Source of the DNA: Stutzerimonas kunmingensis
GTDB taxonomy: Bacteria > Pseudomonadota > Gammaproteobacteria > Pseudomonadales > Pseudomonadaceae
Direction: 5' to 3'
Assembly (NCBI RefSeq): GCF_900114065.1
Contig: NZ_FORS01000001.1
Coordinates: 62,001-126,000 of the forward strand
DNA: 64,000 bases
A model generated the notes under the pieces. That model made no database searches, was not told the origin of the DNA, and saw nothing but the letters and a program-made list of their open reading frames with translations. Shown in pieces: positions 29,677-36,672 of this stretch (positions are counted from its first letter, which is position 1; each line of letters opens with the position of its first letter). A program made the position numbers and the translations under genes.

Positions 29677-30567
29677 ATGAATAATCTCAGACGCCTCGAT
29701 CTGAATCTGCTGGTGACCCTGGACGTGTTGCTGGCCGAGCACAATGTCACCCGCGCCGCAGAGCGCCTGAATTTTTCCCAGCCCTCGGTGAGCGTGCACC
29801 TGGCCAAGCTGCGGGACATTTTCGACGATCCTCTACTGATACCTGGGCCGCGAGGCATGCGCCCGACTGCACGCGCAGAAGAATTGCGCGAGCCCCTGCG
29901 CCTGGCACTGGAAGCGCTGGAGCAAGCCGTCGCCCCAGCCAGTCCGTTCGACCCTGGCGCCGCGCAGAACGTCTGGCGCATCGCAGCCAGCGACTATGGC
30001 GAGTCCGCGATTGTGCTACCCGCTCTGGCCGGCCTGCGGTCCGCCGCACCGGGCACCCGCATAGCCGTGGTCGAGATGCAGCCTTCGCGCATCGCCCGCC
30101 AGGCAGAACAGGGTGATATCGACCTCGCCTTGCACACCGTCGATGGTTCGCCGTCCAGCCTGCGCCGCCGCGTTCTGTTCACCGAGCGCTACGTGCTGGC
30201 CGGCCGTGCCGGGCATCCCCGCCTGCGGCGACGGCCGACGCTAGAGCAGTTCTGCGCGCTGGATCAGGTGATCGTCTCGCCGGATGGCGGCGGCTTTCAC
30301 GGTGCCACCGACGATGCCCTGGCCACGCATGGCCTGCAACGGCGCGTGGTGCTGTCGGTGCCGCATTTCCTGTTCCTGCGCTCGGTGCTGGAAAGCACCG
30401 ACCTGGTGGCGATGCTGCCCGAACGGCTGGTTCAGGGTGTTGCACTGCAGGTCGTCGAAGCGCCGCTGGAGATTCCAGGCTACGAAATGGCCATGCTCTG
30501 GCACGAACGCGCCCATCGCGACCCGGCCCATCAATGGCTGCGCGAGCAGATCGTCAACGCGATCTAG
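29677..30567 (+). CDS. LysR-family transcriptional regulator
   Basis: Protein of 296 residues. The winged helix is LRRLDLNLLVTLDVLLAEHNVTRAAERLNFSQPSVSVHLAKLRDIFDDPLL (about 3-55), of the NodD/LinR-like type, followed by the co-inducer-binding domain. It is divergent from the quinone reductase across 84 bases and is its presumed regulator. The stop shares a CTAG with the convergent HxlR gene, so the two coding regions overlap by four bases. Confidence 0.92.
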   Translation: MNNLRRLDLNLLVTLDVLLAEHNVTRAAERLNFSQPSVSVHLAKLRDIFDDPLLIPGPRGMRPTARAEELREPLRLALEALEQAVAPASPFDPGAAQNVWRIAASDYGESAIVLPALAGLRSAAPGTRIAVVEMQPSRIARQAEQGDIDLALHTVDGSPSSLRRRVLFTERYVLAGRAGHPRLRRRPTLEQFCALDQVIVSPDGGGFHGATDDALATHGLQRRVVLSVPHFLFLRSVLESTDLVAMLPERLVQGVALQVVEAPLEIPGYEMAMLWHERAHRDPAHQWLREQIVNAI

Positions 30568-30947
30568 CCCCGCCTGCGCGATGTGCTTCTGGGCTGCAGC
30601 TGATCCAGCGCGCCGGAGTTCTGCCTTGCCCAGTCGTAGATCAGTTCGATGGGTTCAACCATCAACTGGCCCAGCGGCGAAAGCGCATAGCTCACCTCTG
30701 GCGGCACCGAATCGAGCGTGTGGCGCTCGATCAGGCCGCTTTGCTCCAGTTCACGAAGCGTCTGGATCAGCATTTTCTTCGAGATGCCGGGCAGACTCCG
30801 ATGCAACGCGCCGCTGCGTGCGGTGCCATCGTGCCGGGCATGCAGCGTGTGCAGAATCATGCTGGTCCACTTGGTGGAGAAGAGCTCGAGCACGCGTCTT
30901 GGTGCGCAGTCTTCGCGCCATTGTTCTTCGTCAGAGCCCGGTTGCAT
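30564..30947 (-). CDS. HxlR-family transcriptional regulator
   Basis: Protein of 127 residues with the HxlR winged helix: CAPRRVLELFSTKWTSMILHTL (family cysteine at residue 14), LHRSLPGISKKMLIQTLRELEQSGLIER, VSYALSPLGQLMVEPIELIYDWA. Most HxlR proteins sense reactive electrophiles or redox state through the N-terminal Cys. It is divergent from the PRISE-type reductase gene 88 bases away, which is its likely target. Confidence 0.92.
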   Translation of the reverse strand: MQPGSDEEQWREDCAPRRVLELFSTKWTSMILHTLHARHDGTARSGALHRSLPGISKKMLIQTLRELEQSGLIERHTLDSVPPEVSYALSPLGQLMVEPIELIYDWARQNSGALDQLQPRSTSRRRG

Positions 30948-31035
30948 GGGGGATGGTCACCATTTGGTGCCGACTTGGATCGGCATTTTCGAGTGGGTAA
31001 GGTGCAGGCCTGTTTCGCTTTGTGGGGGTCTGTAC

Positions 31036-32094
31036 ATGACAAATCAAGCACTGGTGGTCGGCGCGAGCGGCATTGTCGGCAGCGCGCTGTCGCGCCTGCT
31101 GGCCGATGAAGGCTGGAACGTCGCCGGGCTGGCTCGCCGACCGAATACCGACGCGGGTGTCACGCCGATCAGCGCCGACCTGCTGGACCCCAAGGCGCTC
31201 GCCTCGGCGCTGGCCGGCGTTTCACCCACTCACGTCTTCCTCACCACCTGGGGGCGCCAGGCCAGCGAGGCGGAGAATATCCGCGTCAACGCGCAGATGG
31301 TACGCAACCTGCTCGAAGCCGTCCGGCCGGCTGGTACGCTGCGCCATGCCGCCCTGGTCACCGGCCTCAAGCACTACCTCGGCCCGTTCGAAGCCTACGG
31401 CAAGGGTGCGCTGCCGCAGACGCCGTTCCGCGAGGAACAGGAGCGGCTGGATGTCGAGAACTTCTATTACGCCCAGGAAGATGAGGTGTTCGCCGCGGCG
31501 GAGCGCGATGGCTTCAGCTGGAGCGTGCATCGCCCGCACACCATCACCGGCGTGGCGGTCGGCAACGCCATGAACATGGCCACCACGCTGGCCGTGTACG
31601 CCTCCATCTGCCGCCATACGGGGCGGCCTTTCCGCTTTCCGGGCTCGGACGTGCAGTGGAACAGCCTGACCGACATGACCGACGCCGGCCAGCTCGCCAG
31701 GCACCTGCGCTGGGCCGCCAGCACGCCGGCAGCCGCCAACCAGGCCTTCAATGTCGTCAATGGCGATGTGTTCCGCTGGAAATGGATGTGGTCGCGCATT
31801 GCCGAGTGGTTCGGCATCGACGCTGCGCCGTTCGATGGCCCGGCCCCGCTGGAGCAGCAGATGGCGGGCGACGCGGACATCTGGAACGACATGACCAAGC
31901 AGTTCGGTCTCGCCGAGGCGGACATAGGCAAGCTCGTCTCGCCGTGGCACACCGATGCCGATCTCGGCCGCCCGATCGAGGTGGTGACGGACATGTCGAA
32001 GAGTCGCAAGCTCGGTTTTCTGAATTATCAGGCCAGCGACGAGGCGTTCTTCGAGGTGTTCGCCAGGCTGCGGGCGAGCAAGCTGATTCCCTGA
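31036..32094 (+). CDS. PRISE-type short-chain dehydrogenase/reductase
   Basis: NAD(P)-dependent reductase of 352 residues of the extended-SDR type. Rossmann motif VVGASGIVGSAL (residues 7-18), ARRP at the end of beta-2 suggesting NADPH, THVFLTTWGRQ, VTGLKHYLGPFEAYG, and the atypical active-site tyrosine in NFYYAQEDEVF, all features of the progesterone 5-beta-reductase/iridoid synthase-like (PRISE) family. It probably reduces an enone. The ATG at 31036 (MTNQALVVGASG) is the only start matching the fold. Divergent from HxlR. Confidence 0.88.
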   Translation: MTNQALVVGASGIVGSALSRLLADEGWNVAGLARRPNTDAGVTPISADLLDPKALASALAGVSPTHVFLTTWGRQASEAENIRVNAQMVRNLLEAVRPAGTLRHAALVTGLKHYLGPFEAYGKGALPQTPFREEQERLDVENFYYAQEDEVFAAAERDGFSWSVHRPHTITGVAVGNAMNMATTLAVYASICRHTGRPFRFPGSDVQWNSLTDMTDAGQLARHLRWAASTPAAANQAFNVVNGDVFRWKWMWSRIAEWFGIDAAPFDGPAPLEQQMAGDADIWNDMTKQFGLAEADIGKLVSPWHTDADLGRPIEVVTDMSKSRKLGFLNYQASDEAFFEVFARLRASKLIP

Positions 32095-32132
32095 GCCGGC
32101 CATCCGAGCCGTCATCGGACTGGACACTCCCG

Positions 32133-32158
32133 TATACTCGCGCGTTTTCCGCGCGAGT
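32133..32158 (+). promoter_or_regulatory. Promoter -10 and perfect hairpin before the TrmH-like gene
   Basis: A -10-like TATACT (32133-32138) runs straight into a perfect 9-bp inverted repeat ACTCGCGCG/CGCGCGAGT (32136-32158) with loop TTTTC, nine bases before the GTG start. The hairpin would sit at the very 5' end of the mRNA, or act as an operator. No clear -35 was identified. Confidence 0.4.
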
Positions 32159-32166
32159 CCCCTTCC

Positions 32167-32634
32167 GTGAGCAACAAACGCTATGCCTGCATCGGCCTGA
32201 GCAACCCGAAATCGCCGTCCAACGTGGGGGCGATCATGCGTGCCGCAGGCTGCTATGGCGCCGTTTCGGTGTTCTACACCGGCACCCGCTACGACCGCGC
32301 CAAGGACTTCGTCACTGACACCAAGAAGGTCCATCAGGACATTCCGCTGATCAACATCGACGACCTGCGCAAGATTCTCCCGCTCGGCTGCGTGCCGGTT
32401 GCGGTGGAGCTGGTCGAAGGCGCCCGCTCGCTCCCCGAGTACACGCACCCGGACCGCGCGCTGTACATCTTCGGTGCCGAGGACGGCTCGCTGAGCAAGG
32501 AGATTCGCGACTGGTGCGAGGATGTGGTGTACATCCCCACCAATGGCTGCATGAACCTCGCCGCGACGGTCAACGTGGTGCTCTACGACCGCCTGGCCAA
32601 GGGCAACAACACCCGCTCCGGGCCGCAGTTCTGA
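32167..32634 (+). CDS. TrmH-family (SPOUT) RNA methyltransferase
   Basis: Protein of 155 residues with the three SpoU motifs: motif 1 SPSNVGAIMRAAGCYG, motif 2 ALYIFGAEDGSLSKE, motif 3 VYIPTNGCMNLAATVNVVLYDRL with the trefoil-knot SAM site. It is predicted to 2'-O-methylate tRNA or rRNA. The length suits the minimal TrmH/TrmL class without an added RNA-binding domain; the target nucleoside cannot be stated. GTG start. Confidence 0.88.
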   Translation: MSNKRYACIGLSNPKSPSNVGAIMRAAGCYGAVSVFYTGTRYDRAKDFVTDTKKVHQDIPLINIDDLRKILPLGCVPVAVELVEGARSLPEYTHPDRALYIFGAEDGSLSKEIRDWCEDVVYIPTNGCMNLAATVNVVLYDRLAKGNNTRSGPQF

Positions 32635-32769
32635 CCGAACGATGGATGCGCTACACGCCGCACGTGGACAACGCTTCGCTTGTTCGCTGAAGATGGCGGC
32701 GATCGACCCAGCGTCGCCGGCCACGTTTGAATCCGGCGATTTCCGCATCCTCGACTTCAAGAGCACAGC

Positions 32770-33192
32770 ATGAAAGCACTTCCGATTCTGGGCGCTGCCC
32801 TCGCACTCTTGGTCCCCTCGGCCTATGCCGAGGAACTGCAGGTCACCCTTGACGGCCTGCAGCACGACAAGGGTCAGGTGGCCGTGGCGGTTTATTCCAG
32901 CGCGAAAACCTTCCGCAAGGACGACCAGGCGTTCGCCGCGCAGAAGGCCAAGGCCGAGCAAGGCGCCGTGACCCTGGTGTTCAAGGACCTGCCGCCCGGA
33001 CGCTACGCGGTGCTGGCCTACCATGACGAGAACGGCAACGGCGAGATGGATCGCCGCTTCGGCATGATCCCCACGGAAGGCTATGGGCTGTCGAACAATC
33101 CCAAGGTGATGGGCCCGCCGTCCTTCGAGGACAGCGCATTCGAGGTGCCCGCCGGCGAACCGACCCGGGTCACGCTGGAGATGCGTTACTAA
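32770..33192 (+). CDS. DUF2141 secreted protein
   Basis: Protein of 140 residues: signal peptide 1-20 (ending SAYA), then the DUF2141 beta-sandwich pattern LQVTLDGLQHDKGQVAVAVYSSAKTFRKDD, LPPGRYAVLAYHDENGNGEMDRRFGMIPTEGYGLSNN. Probably periplasmic or secreted; function unknown. The HDENGNGEMD segment could bind a metal. Followed directly by a REP-like hairpin. Confidence 0.85.
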   Translation: MKALPILGAALALLVPSAYAEELQVTLDGLQHDKGQVAVAVYSSAKTFRKDDQAFAAQKAKAEQGAVTLVFKDLPPGRYAVLAYHDENGNGEMDRRFGMIPTEGYGLSNNPKVMGPPSFEDSAFEVPAGEPTRVTLEMRY

Positions 33193-33211
33193 CGAAACAA
33201 CTCGGGAAACC

Positions 33212-33245
33212 GCGTGGAAAAGGCTTCGCCGTTTTCCACCATACC
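33212..33245. repeat. REP-like hairpin, copy 3
   Basis: GTGGAAAA (33214-33221) / TTTTCCAC (33232-33239) with loop GGCTTCGCCG, flanked by GC and CATACC. Nearly the same as copy 1 at 18969. It lies between the convergent DUF2141 and FmdB-like genes. Confidence 0.7.
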
Positions 33246-33273
33246 GACGCCGCATCCATGTCCGCGGCTGAAC

Positions 33274-33522
33274 TCAGCGGCAGTTGCCGGCACAGCCGCC
33301 GCGGGCACATGCCGGCGCTTCCGGATTCTTCAATACGCGGCTGTTGACCACCCCGGCAGCCGTCATCAGTTTGGTCACCGGCGCGTCGTCCGGAATGTTC
33401 GAATCTTCGGCCAGCGCGCCGGCCGCGCGCAGTTCGCCCCAGGTTTTCGGCCGTAGCGCCATGGCATGGCGAACTTCATAAACCTGACCGTTGGCATCGC
33501 AGCGGTAGTCGTAGGTCGGCAT
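33274..33522 (-). CDS. FmdB-like zinc-ribbon-type small protein
   Basis: Protein of 82 residues. The N-terminus MPTYDYRCDANGQVYEVRHAM is of the FmdB/zinc-ribbon type, but the first CxxC is incomplete (only Cys8), and the C-terminus ends CARGGCAGNCR with three cysteines. The start is supported by an AGAGGA eight bases before the ATG; the frame is open further upstream without conserved-looking sequence. Function unknown. Confidence 0.75.
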   Translation of the reverse strand: MPTYDYRCDANGQVYEVRHAMALRPKTWGELRAAGALAEDSNIPDDAPVTKLMTAAGVVNSRVLKNPEAPACARGGCAGNCR

Positions 33523-33839
33523 CTGTCTTCCTCTCTCAGTCTGATCCTTGTCATGCGGCGCCGTCAGACGGACCCTGCGGCGGCGCGGGCGATTGCACGA
33601 ACAGATTTGCGCCACGCCATCCCCTGCCTCTAACCGAGCCTGCCCAGTTCAGGAGCCGGGTTCAACCCAGCAATGTCATACGACAACATTGATATATTAC
33701 CCAATCATTATCTATCTGTTTTAAGGAGAATTATTCGAAAGACCCCTTCTATCCGTTCGCTTTTCATCCCGCCTCCTTGAAAGTCATCGTACCTCTACTA
33801 TCATGGATTTCGCTTGCCTCCATCCATGAAGGTCTTCCG
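33523..33839. other. Regulatory intergenic region upstream of the SMP-30 gene
   Basis: 317 bases without a convincing gene. Two features stand out: a TGTC-ATAC-GACA palindrome at 33674-33685, resembling operators of GntR/FadR-type regulators, and an AT-rich stretch (33690-33720) that ends in an ideal AAGGAG (33722-33727) with no ATG, GTG or TTG at the right distance. Confidence 0.45.
33674..33685. promoter_or_regulatory. GntR-type operator candidate
   Basis: Palindrome TGTC-ATAC-GACA within AATGTCATACGACAACATT, followed by an AT-rich region, 155 bases upstream of the lactonase start. The type of palindrome is used by FadR-subfamily GntR repressors of sugar-acid genes; no such regulator is encoded in the window. 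Confidence 0.35.
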
Positions 33840-34931
33840 ATGAACGAACAAGAACAACAACGATCAAGCGATTCCCGCCGCCAGTTCCTGAAACAGTCGC
33901 TCGCCTACTCAACCCTGTTTGCCGCCGGCCTCACCCTGCCCCGCCTTTCGCAGTCAGCCGAGCTGCTGAGCAGGCGCTATCCCGACCCCTCGGTGGAAGT
34001 GCTGGACGAGAGCTTTCTGCAATTGCGCCTGTTCAACGCCAGCGTCGAGAAACTGGCCGATGGTCTGCGCTGGGCCGAGGGTCCGGTCTGGGTCGGTGAC
34101 GGCCGTTATCTGCTGTTGAGCGATATCCCAAACAACCGAATCATGCGCTGGGACGAGATTTCTGAGTCGCTCAGCGTTTACCGGGAACAGTCGAATTTCT
34201 CCAACGGGCTGACGCGTGATCGCGAAGGCCGTCTGGTGGTTTGCGAGGGCTCGACCACCCATGAGCTGGGGCGTCGCGTCACGCGCACCGAGCACAATGG
34301 CAGCACCACGGTGCTGGCCGACAATTACCAGGGCAAGCGCTTCAACTCACCGAATGATGTGGTGGTCAAGCGCGACGGTTCTATCTGGTTCAGCGATCCG
34401 CCGTTTCAGGCCGGCAACTACTACGAAGGGCACAAGATCGAGACCGAGCTGCCGGATGCCGTGTACCGCATAGACGGCGAGACACTGGAGGTCACGCGCG
34501 TGATCGAGGGCATCGCCGGGCCCAACGGCCTGTGTTTCTCGCCGGACGAAACGACGCTTTATGTGGTGGAGGGGCGCGCCAAGCCGAACCGGCTGGTCTG
34601 GGCCTACAAGGTGAACGCCGACGGCACGCTGGGCGAGCGCAGCAAACATATCGAGGCCACCGCCCATGGTGCGCTGGATGGCATCAAATGCGACGAGGGC
34701 GGCAACCTGTGGTGCGGCTGGGGAAGCTCCGGCTCACCAGAGGCGAGCCCGGAAGGTCTGGACGGGGTGCGGGTGTTCAACCCCGCCGGCAAGGCGATCG
34801 GCCATATCCACCTGCCGGAGCGCTGCGCGAACCTGTGCTTCGGCGGTACGCAGGGCAATCGCCTGTTCATGGCCAGCAGTCACGGCATCTATGCGCTGTA
34901 TGTGAACGCCAGAGGCGCCACCTTCGCCTAG
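33840..34931 (+). CDS. SMP-30/gluconolactonase-family protein with Tat signal
   Basis: Protein of 363 residues. The N-terminus has a twin-arginine motif SRRQFLKQ (about residues 13-20) followed by a hydrophobic stretch AYSTLFAAGLTL, so periplasmic export by Tat is likely. The six-bladed beta-propeller of SMP-30/LRE type follows: AEGPVWVGDGRYLLLSDIPNNRIMRW, FNSPNDVVVKRDGSIWFSDPPFQ, GPNGLCFSPDETTLYVVEG and LDGIKCDEGGNLWCGWGSS, which supply the Glu, Asn and Asp residues of the metal site. It probably hydrolyses a sugar lactone. No sugar-acid operon adjoins it. Confidence 0.9.
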   Translation: MNEQEQQRSSDSRRQFLKQSLAYSTLFAAGLTLPRLSQSAELLSRRYPDPSVEVLDESFLQLRLFNASVEKLADGLRWAEGPVWVGDGRYLLLSDIPNNRIMRWDEISESLSVYREQSNFSNGLTRDREGRLVVCEGSTTHELGRRVTRTEHNGSTTVLADNYQGKRFNSPNDVVVKRDGSIWFSDPPFQAGNYYEGHKIETELPDAVYRIDGETLEVTRVIEGIAGPNGLCFSPDETTLYVVEGRAKPNRLVWAYKVNADGTLGERSKHIEATAHGALDGIKCDEGGNLWCGWGSSGSPEASPEGLDGVRVFNPAGKAIGHIHLPERCANLCFGGTQGNRLFMASSHGIYALYVNARGATFA

Positions 34932-35020
34932 CGGCAACCGCGCCCGCGTCGTCTCAGGTGGGTGACGCCCTGTCGCCTACCCGCGCCGCTGCACCGCGTG
35001 GCTGGCGCGGCGAGATGCGC

Positions 35021-35143
35021 CTACTTGCCCATCACCAGCGCGAAGCCCACCACGATGCCGGCCAGGGCGATCAGCCAACCGATGCGGTGGGCACGGTTCT
35101 TTTCGGCCTGGCGGACGGGGTCTACGGGCTTTTTCTTTCTCAC
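35021..35143 (-). CDS. Small single-pass membrane protein (40 aa)
   Basis: GTG-initiated frame of 40 residues: a basic N-terminus RKKKPVDPVRQAEKNRAHR and one hydrophobic helix IGWLIALAGIVVGFALVMG ending in Lys. The composition is convincing for a small membrane protein, and an AGGTGA lies before the GTG. I recall similar short proteins in pseudomonads but cannot name a family. Shorter than usual gene-calling limits. Confidence 0.6.
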   Translation of the reverse strand: MRKKKPVDPVRQAEKNRAHRIGWLIALAGIVVGFALVMGK

Positions 35144-35273
35144 GATTCACCTGCTTCTGGACGCTGCTGCCGGTTGGCGCCTGCGCCTCCGGGCGCAGCG
35201 TGCCTTTTTAGGCCGGGCGGCTCGAATTGTCCAGCGATGCAACCTTTGCATGACGTCCCGCCGGCGCTGGCGT

Positions 35274-35417
35274 CTATCCGAGCGGGCTCTGATCGGCTTC
35301 CGGCTGGTCGTTCGAATCGGCGCCTGAATCGCTTTCGCCGGAGTCCGGCACATCGCCGTACTCGTCGTAATCCGGTGGGGTCAGGCCGTCCTTGAGCGGG
35401 TCGTCTGAATCGATCAT
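35274..35417 (-). CDS. Small acidic protein (47 aa)
   Basis: ATG-initiated frame of 47 residues with a strong AGAGGAG seven bases upstream. Very acidic and probably unstructured: it starts MIDSDDPLKDGLTPPDYDE and is rich in Asp, Ser and Pro, with no Cys. Function unknown. It lies upstream of the 40-residue membrane protein on the same strand, 130 bases apart. Confidence 0.6.
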   Translation of the reverse strand: MIDSDDPLKDGLTPPDYDEYGDVPDSGESDSGADSNDQPEADQSPLG

Positions 35418-35541
35418 GGCAGTGCTCCTCTGGCAATGGCTTGGGTGACATTGCCTTGGAACCCGAGGGCAGACCGGGCGTTTCGTCAGCGCCGTACAAC
35501 TCGATGTGCGGTGCGCAAGCGGGCCGAGACGCGCGGCGAAT

Positions 35542-35943
35542 CTAGGGCCGCCGCGCTCCGGTCAGGGTCTCGATGATGCGGCACTCGCGGACCGAGGACT
35601 CGCTGCAACCCGCCAGGCGCTGCAGCTCCGCTTCGAGCCGCTGCAGGTCGGCGATGCGCTGGCGCACTTCGACCAGGTGCGTCTGCACCAGGCGATCGAC
35701 ATCGGTGCAGGCATGCTCCGGCTGGTCGGCCAGCTCGACCATGGTGCGGATCTCGTCGAGGGAAAAGCCCAGCTCCCGCCCACGCTTGATGAAACGCAGC
35801 CGCGCGGCGTTCTGCTCGCTGAAGGTGCGATAGCCGGATTCGGTGCGCGAAGGTGCCGCAAGCAGCCCGATGCGCTCGTAATAGCGGATGGTTTCCACGT
35901 TCACGGCCGTGGCCTTGCTGAGTTTGCCGATGGTGAGTGGCAT
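35542..35943 (-). CDS. MerR-family metal-responsive regulator (CadR/PbrR-like)
   Basis: Protein of 133 residues: MerR HTH (ITIGKLSKA-type start, VNVETIRYYERIGLL, residues 4-30), then the dimerisation coiled coil. Three cysteines at 79, 113 and 121 are spaced as in the CadR/PbrR/ZntR group, so Cd, Pb or Zn is the likely inducer. It is divergent from a CDF metal transporter and the operator between them is of the MerR type. Its own ATG lies four bases from the transporter's -35. Confidence 0.92.
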   Translation of the reverse strand: MPLTIGKLSKATAVNVETIRYYERIGLLAAPSRTESGYRTFSEQNAARLRFIKRGRELGFSLDEIRTMVELADQPEHACTDVDRLVQTHLVEVRQRIADLQRLEAELQRLAGCSESSVRECRIIETLTGARRP

Positions 35944-35946
35944 CGC

Positions 35947-35977
35947 TTGACCCTGTAGTTGCTACAGGGTTTAGCGT
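35947..35977 (+). promoter_or_regulatory. MerR-type operator/promoter of the CDF transporter
   Basis: -35 TTGACC (35947-35952), perfect dyad ACCCTGTAG-TTG-CTACAGGGT (35950-35970) and -10 TAGCGT (35972-35977) with a 19-base spacer, the over-long spacing that MerR proteins correct by DNA distortion. The dyad closely resembles CadR/PbrR operators. Confidence 0.8.
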
Positions 35978-36005
35978 AGCGCCATCGACAACTGGAGGCG
36001 ATGTC

Positions 36006-36653
36006 ATGGCGGGAAATTGTTGCAGCGGCGGCTGCGCCACCACGGCGGCACGCGGACGCTATCGGCGCATTCTCTGGATTGCGCTGCTGATCAATCTGGC
36101 AATGTTCGGTGTGGAAATCGGCGCGGGCGTGCGTTCCGAATCGGTATCGTTGCTGGCCGACTCGCTGGATTTCTTCGGCGATGCGGCGAACTACGGTGTC
36201 AGCCTGTTCGTGCTGGGCCTGGGCGTGGTGATGCGGGCGCGGGCGTCGCTGGCCAAGGCGCTGACGATGGGCCTGTTCGGCGTGTTCATCCTGGTGGTGG
36301 CGATTGGCAATTTCGTCGATGGCAGCGTGCCGCATGCCTCGACCATGGGCGTCGTCGGCGTGATCGCGCTGCTGGCCAATATCGCGGTGGCCGCCATGCT
36401 CTACGCCTACCGCGAAGGCGACAGCAACATGCGCAGCGTGTGGCTATGCAGCCGCAACGATGCGCTGGGCAATCTTGCCGTCATGCTGGCAGCGCTCGGC
36501 GTATTCGGCACAGGTGCCGGCTGGCCCGACCTGATCGTGGCGACGATCATGGCATTGCTCTCGATCAGCGCGGCGGTGCAGATCACCCGCCATGCTCTGG
36601 AAGAGTTGCGATCCGAACGGATGGCGGTCAGCGATGTGGAGCGACGCGCCTGA
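36006..36653 (+). CDS. CDF-family cation efflux transporter
   Basis: Inner-membrane protein of 215 residues with six predicted transmembrane helices. A Cys-rich N-terminus (GNCCSGGC) may bind metal. SLLADSLDFFGDAANYGVSLF in helix 2 and SRNDALGNLAVMLAALGVF in helix 5 hold the D/N-x-x-x-D metal sites of cation diffusion facilitators. The C-terminal cytosolic domain of longer CDF proteins is essentially missing. GGAGG precedes the ATG. Induced through the adjacent MerR protein, by inference; the exported ion is probably Zn, Cd or Pb. Confidence 0.88.
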   Translation: MAGNCCSGGCATTAARGRYRRILWIALLINLAMFGVEIGAGVRSESVSLLADSLDFFGDAANYGVSLFVLGLGVVMRARASLAKALTMGLFGVFILVVAIGNFVDGSVPHASTMGVVGVIALLANIAVAAMLYAYREGDSNMRSVWLCSRNDALGNLAVMLAALGVFGTGAGWPDLIVATIMALLSISAAVQITRHALEELRSERMAVSDVERRA

Positions 36654-36672
36654 TCCCGCGGGGCACGCGCGA

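Noticed and set aside
31222..33255. A 677-codon minus-strand frame across the PRISE, TrmH-like and DUF2141 genes
   Set aside because: It spans three well-supported plus-strand genes and reads as mirrored codon bias.
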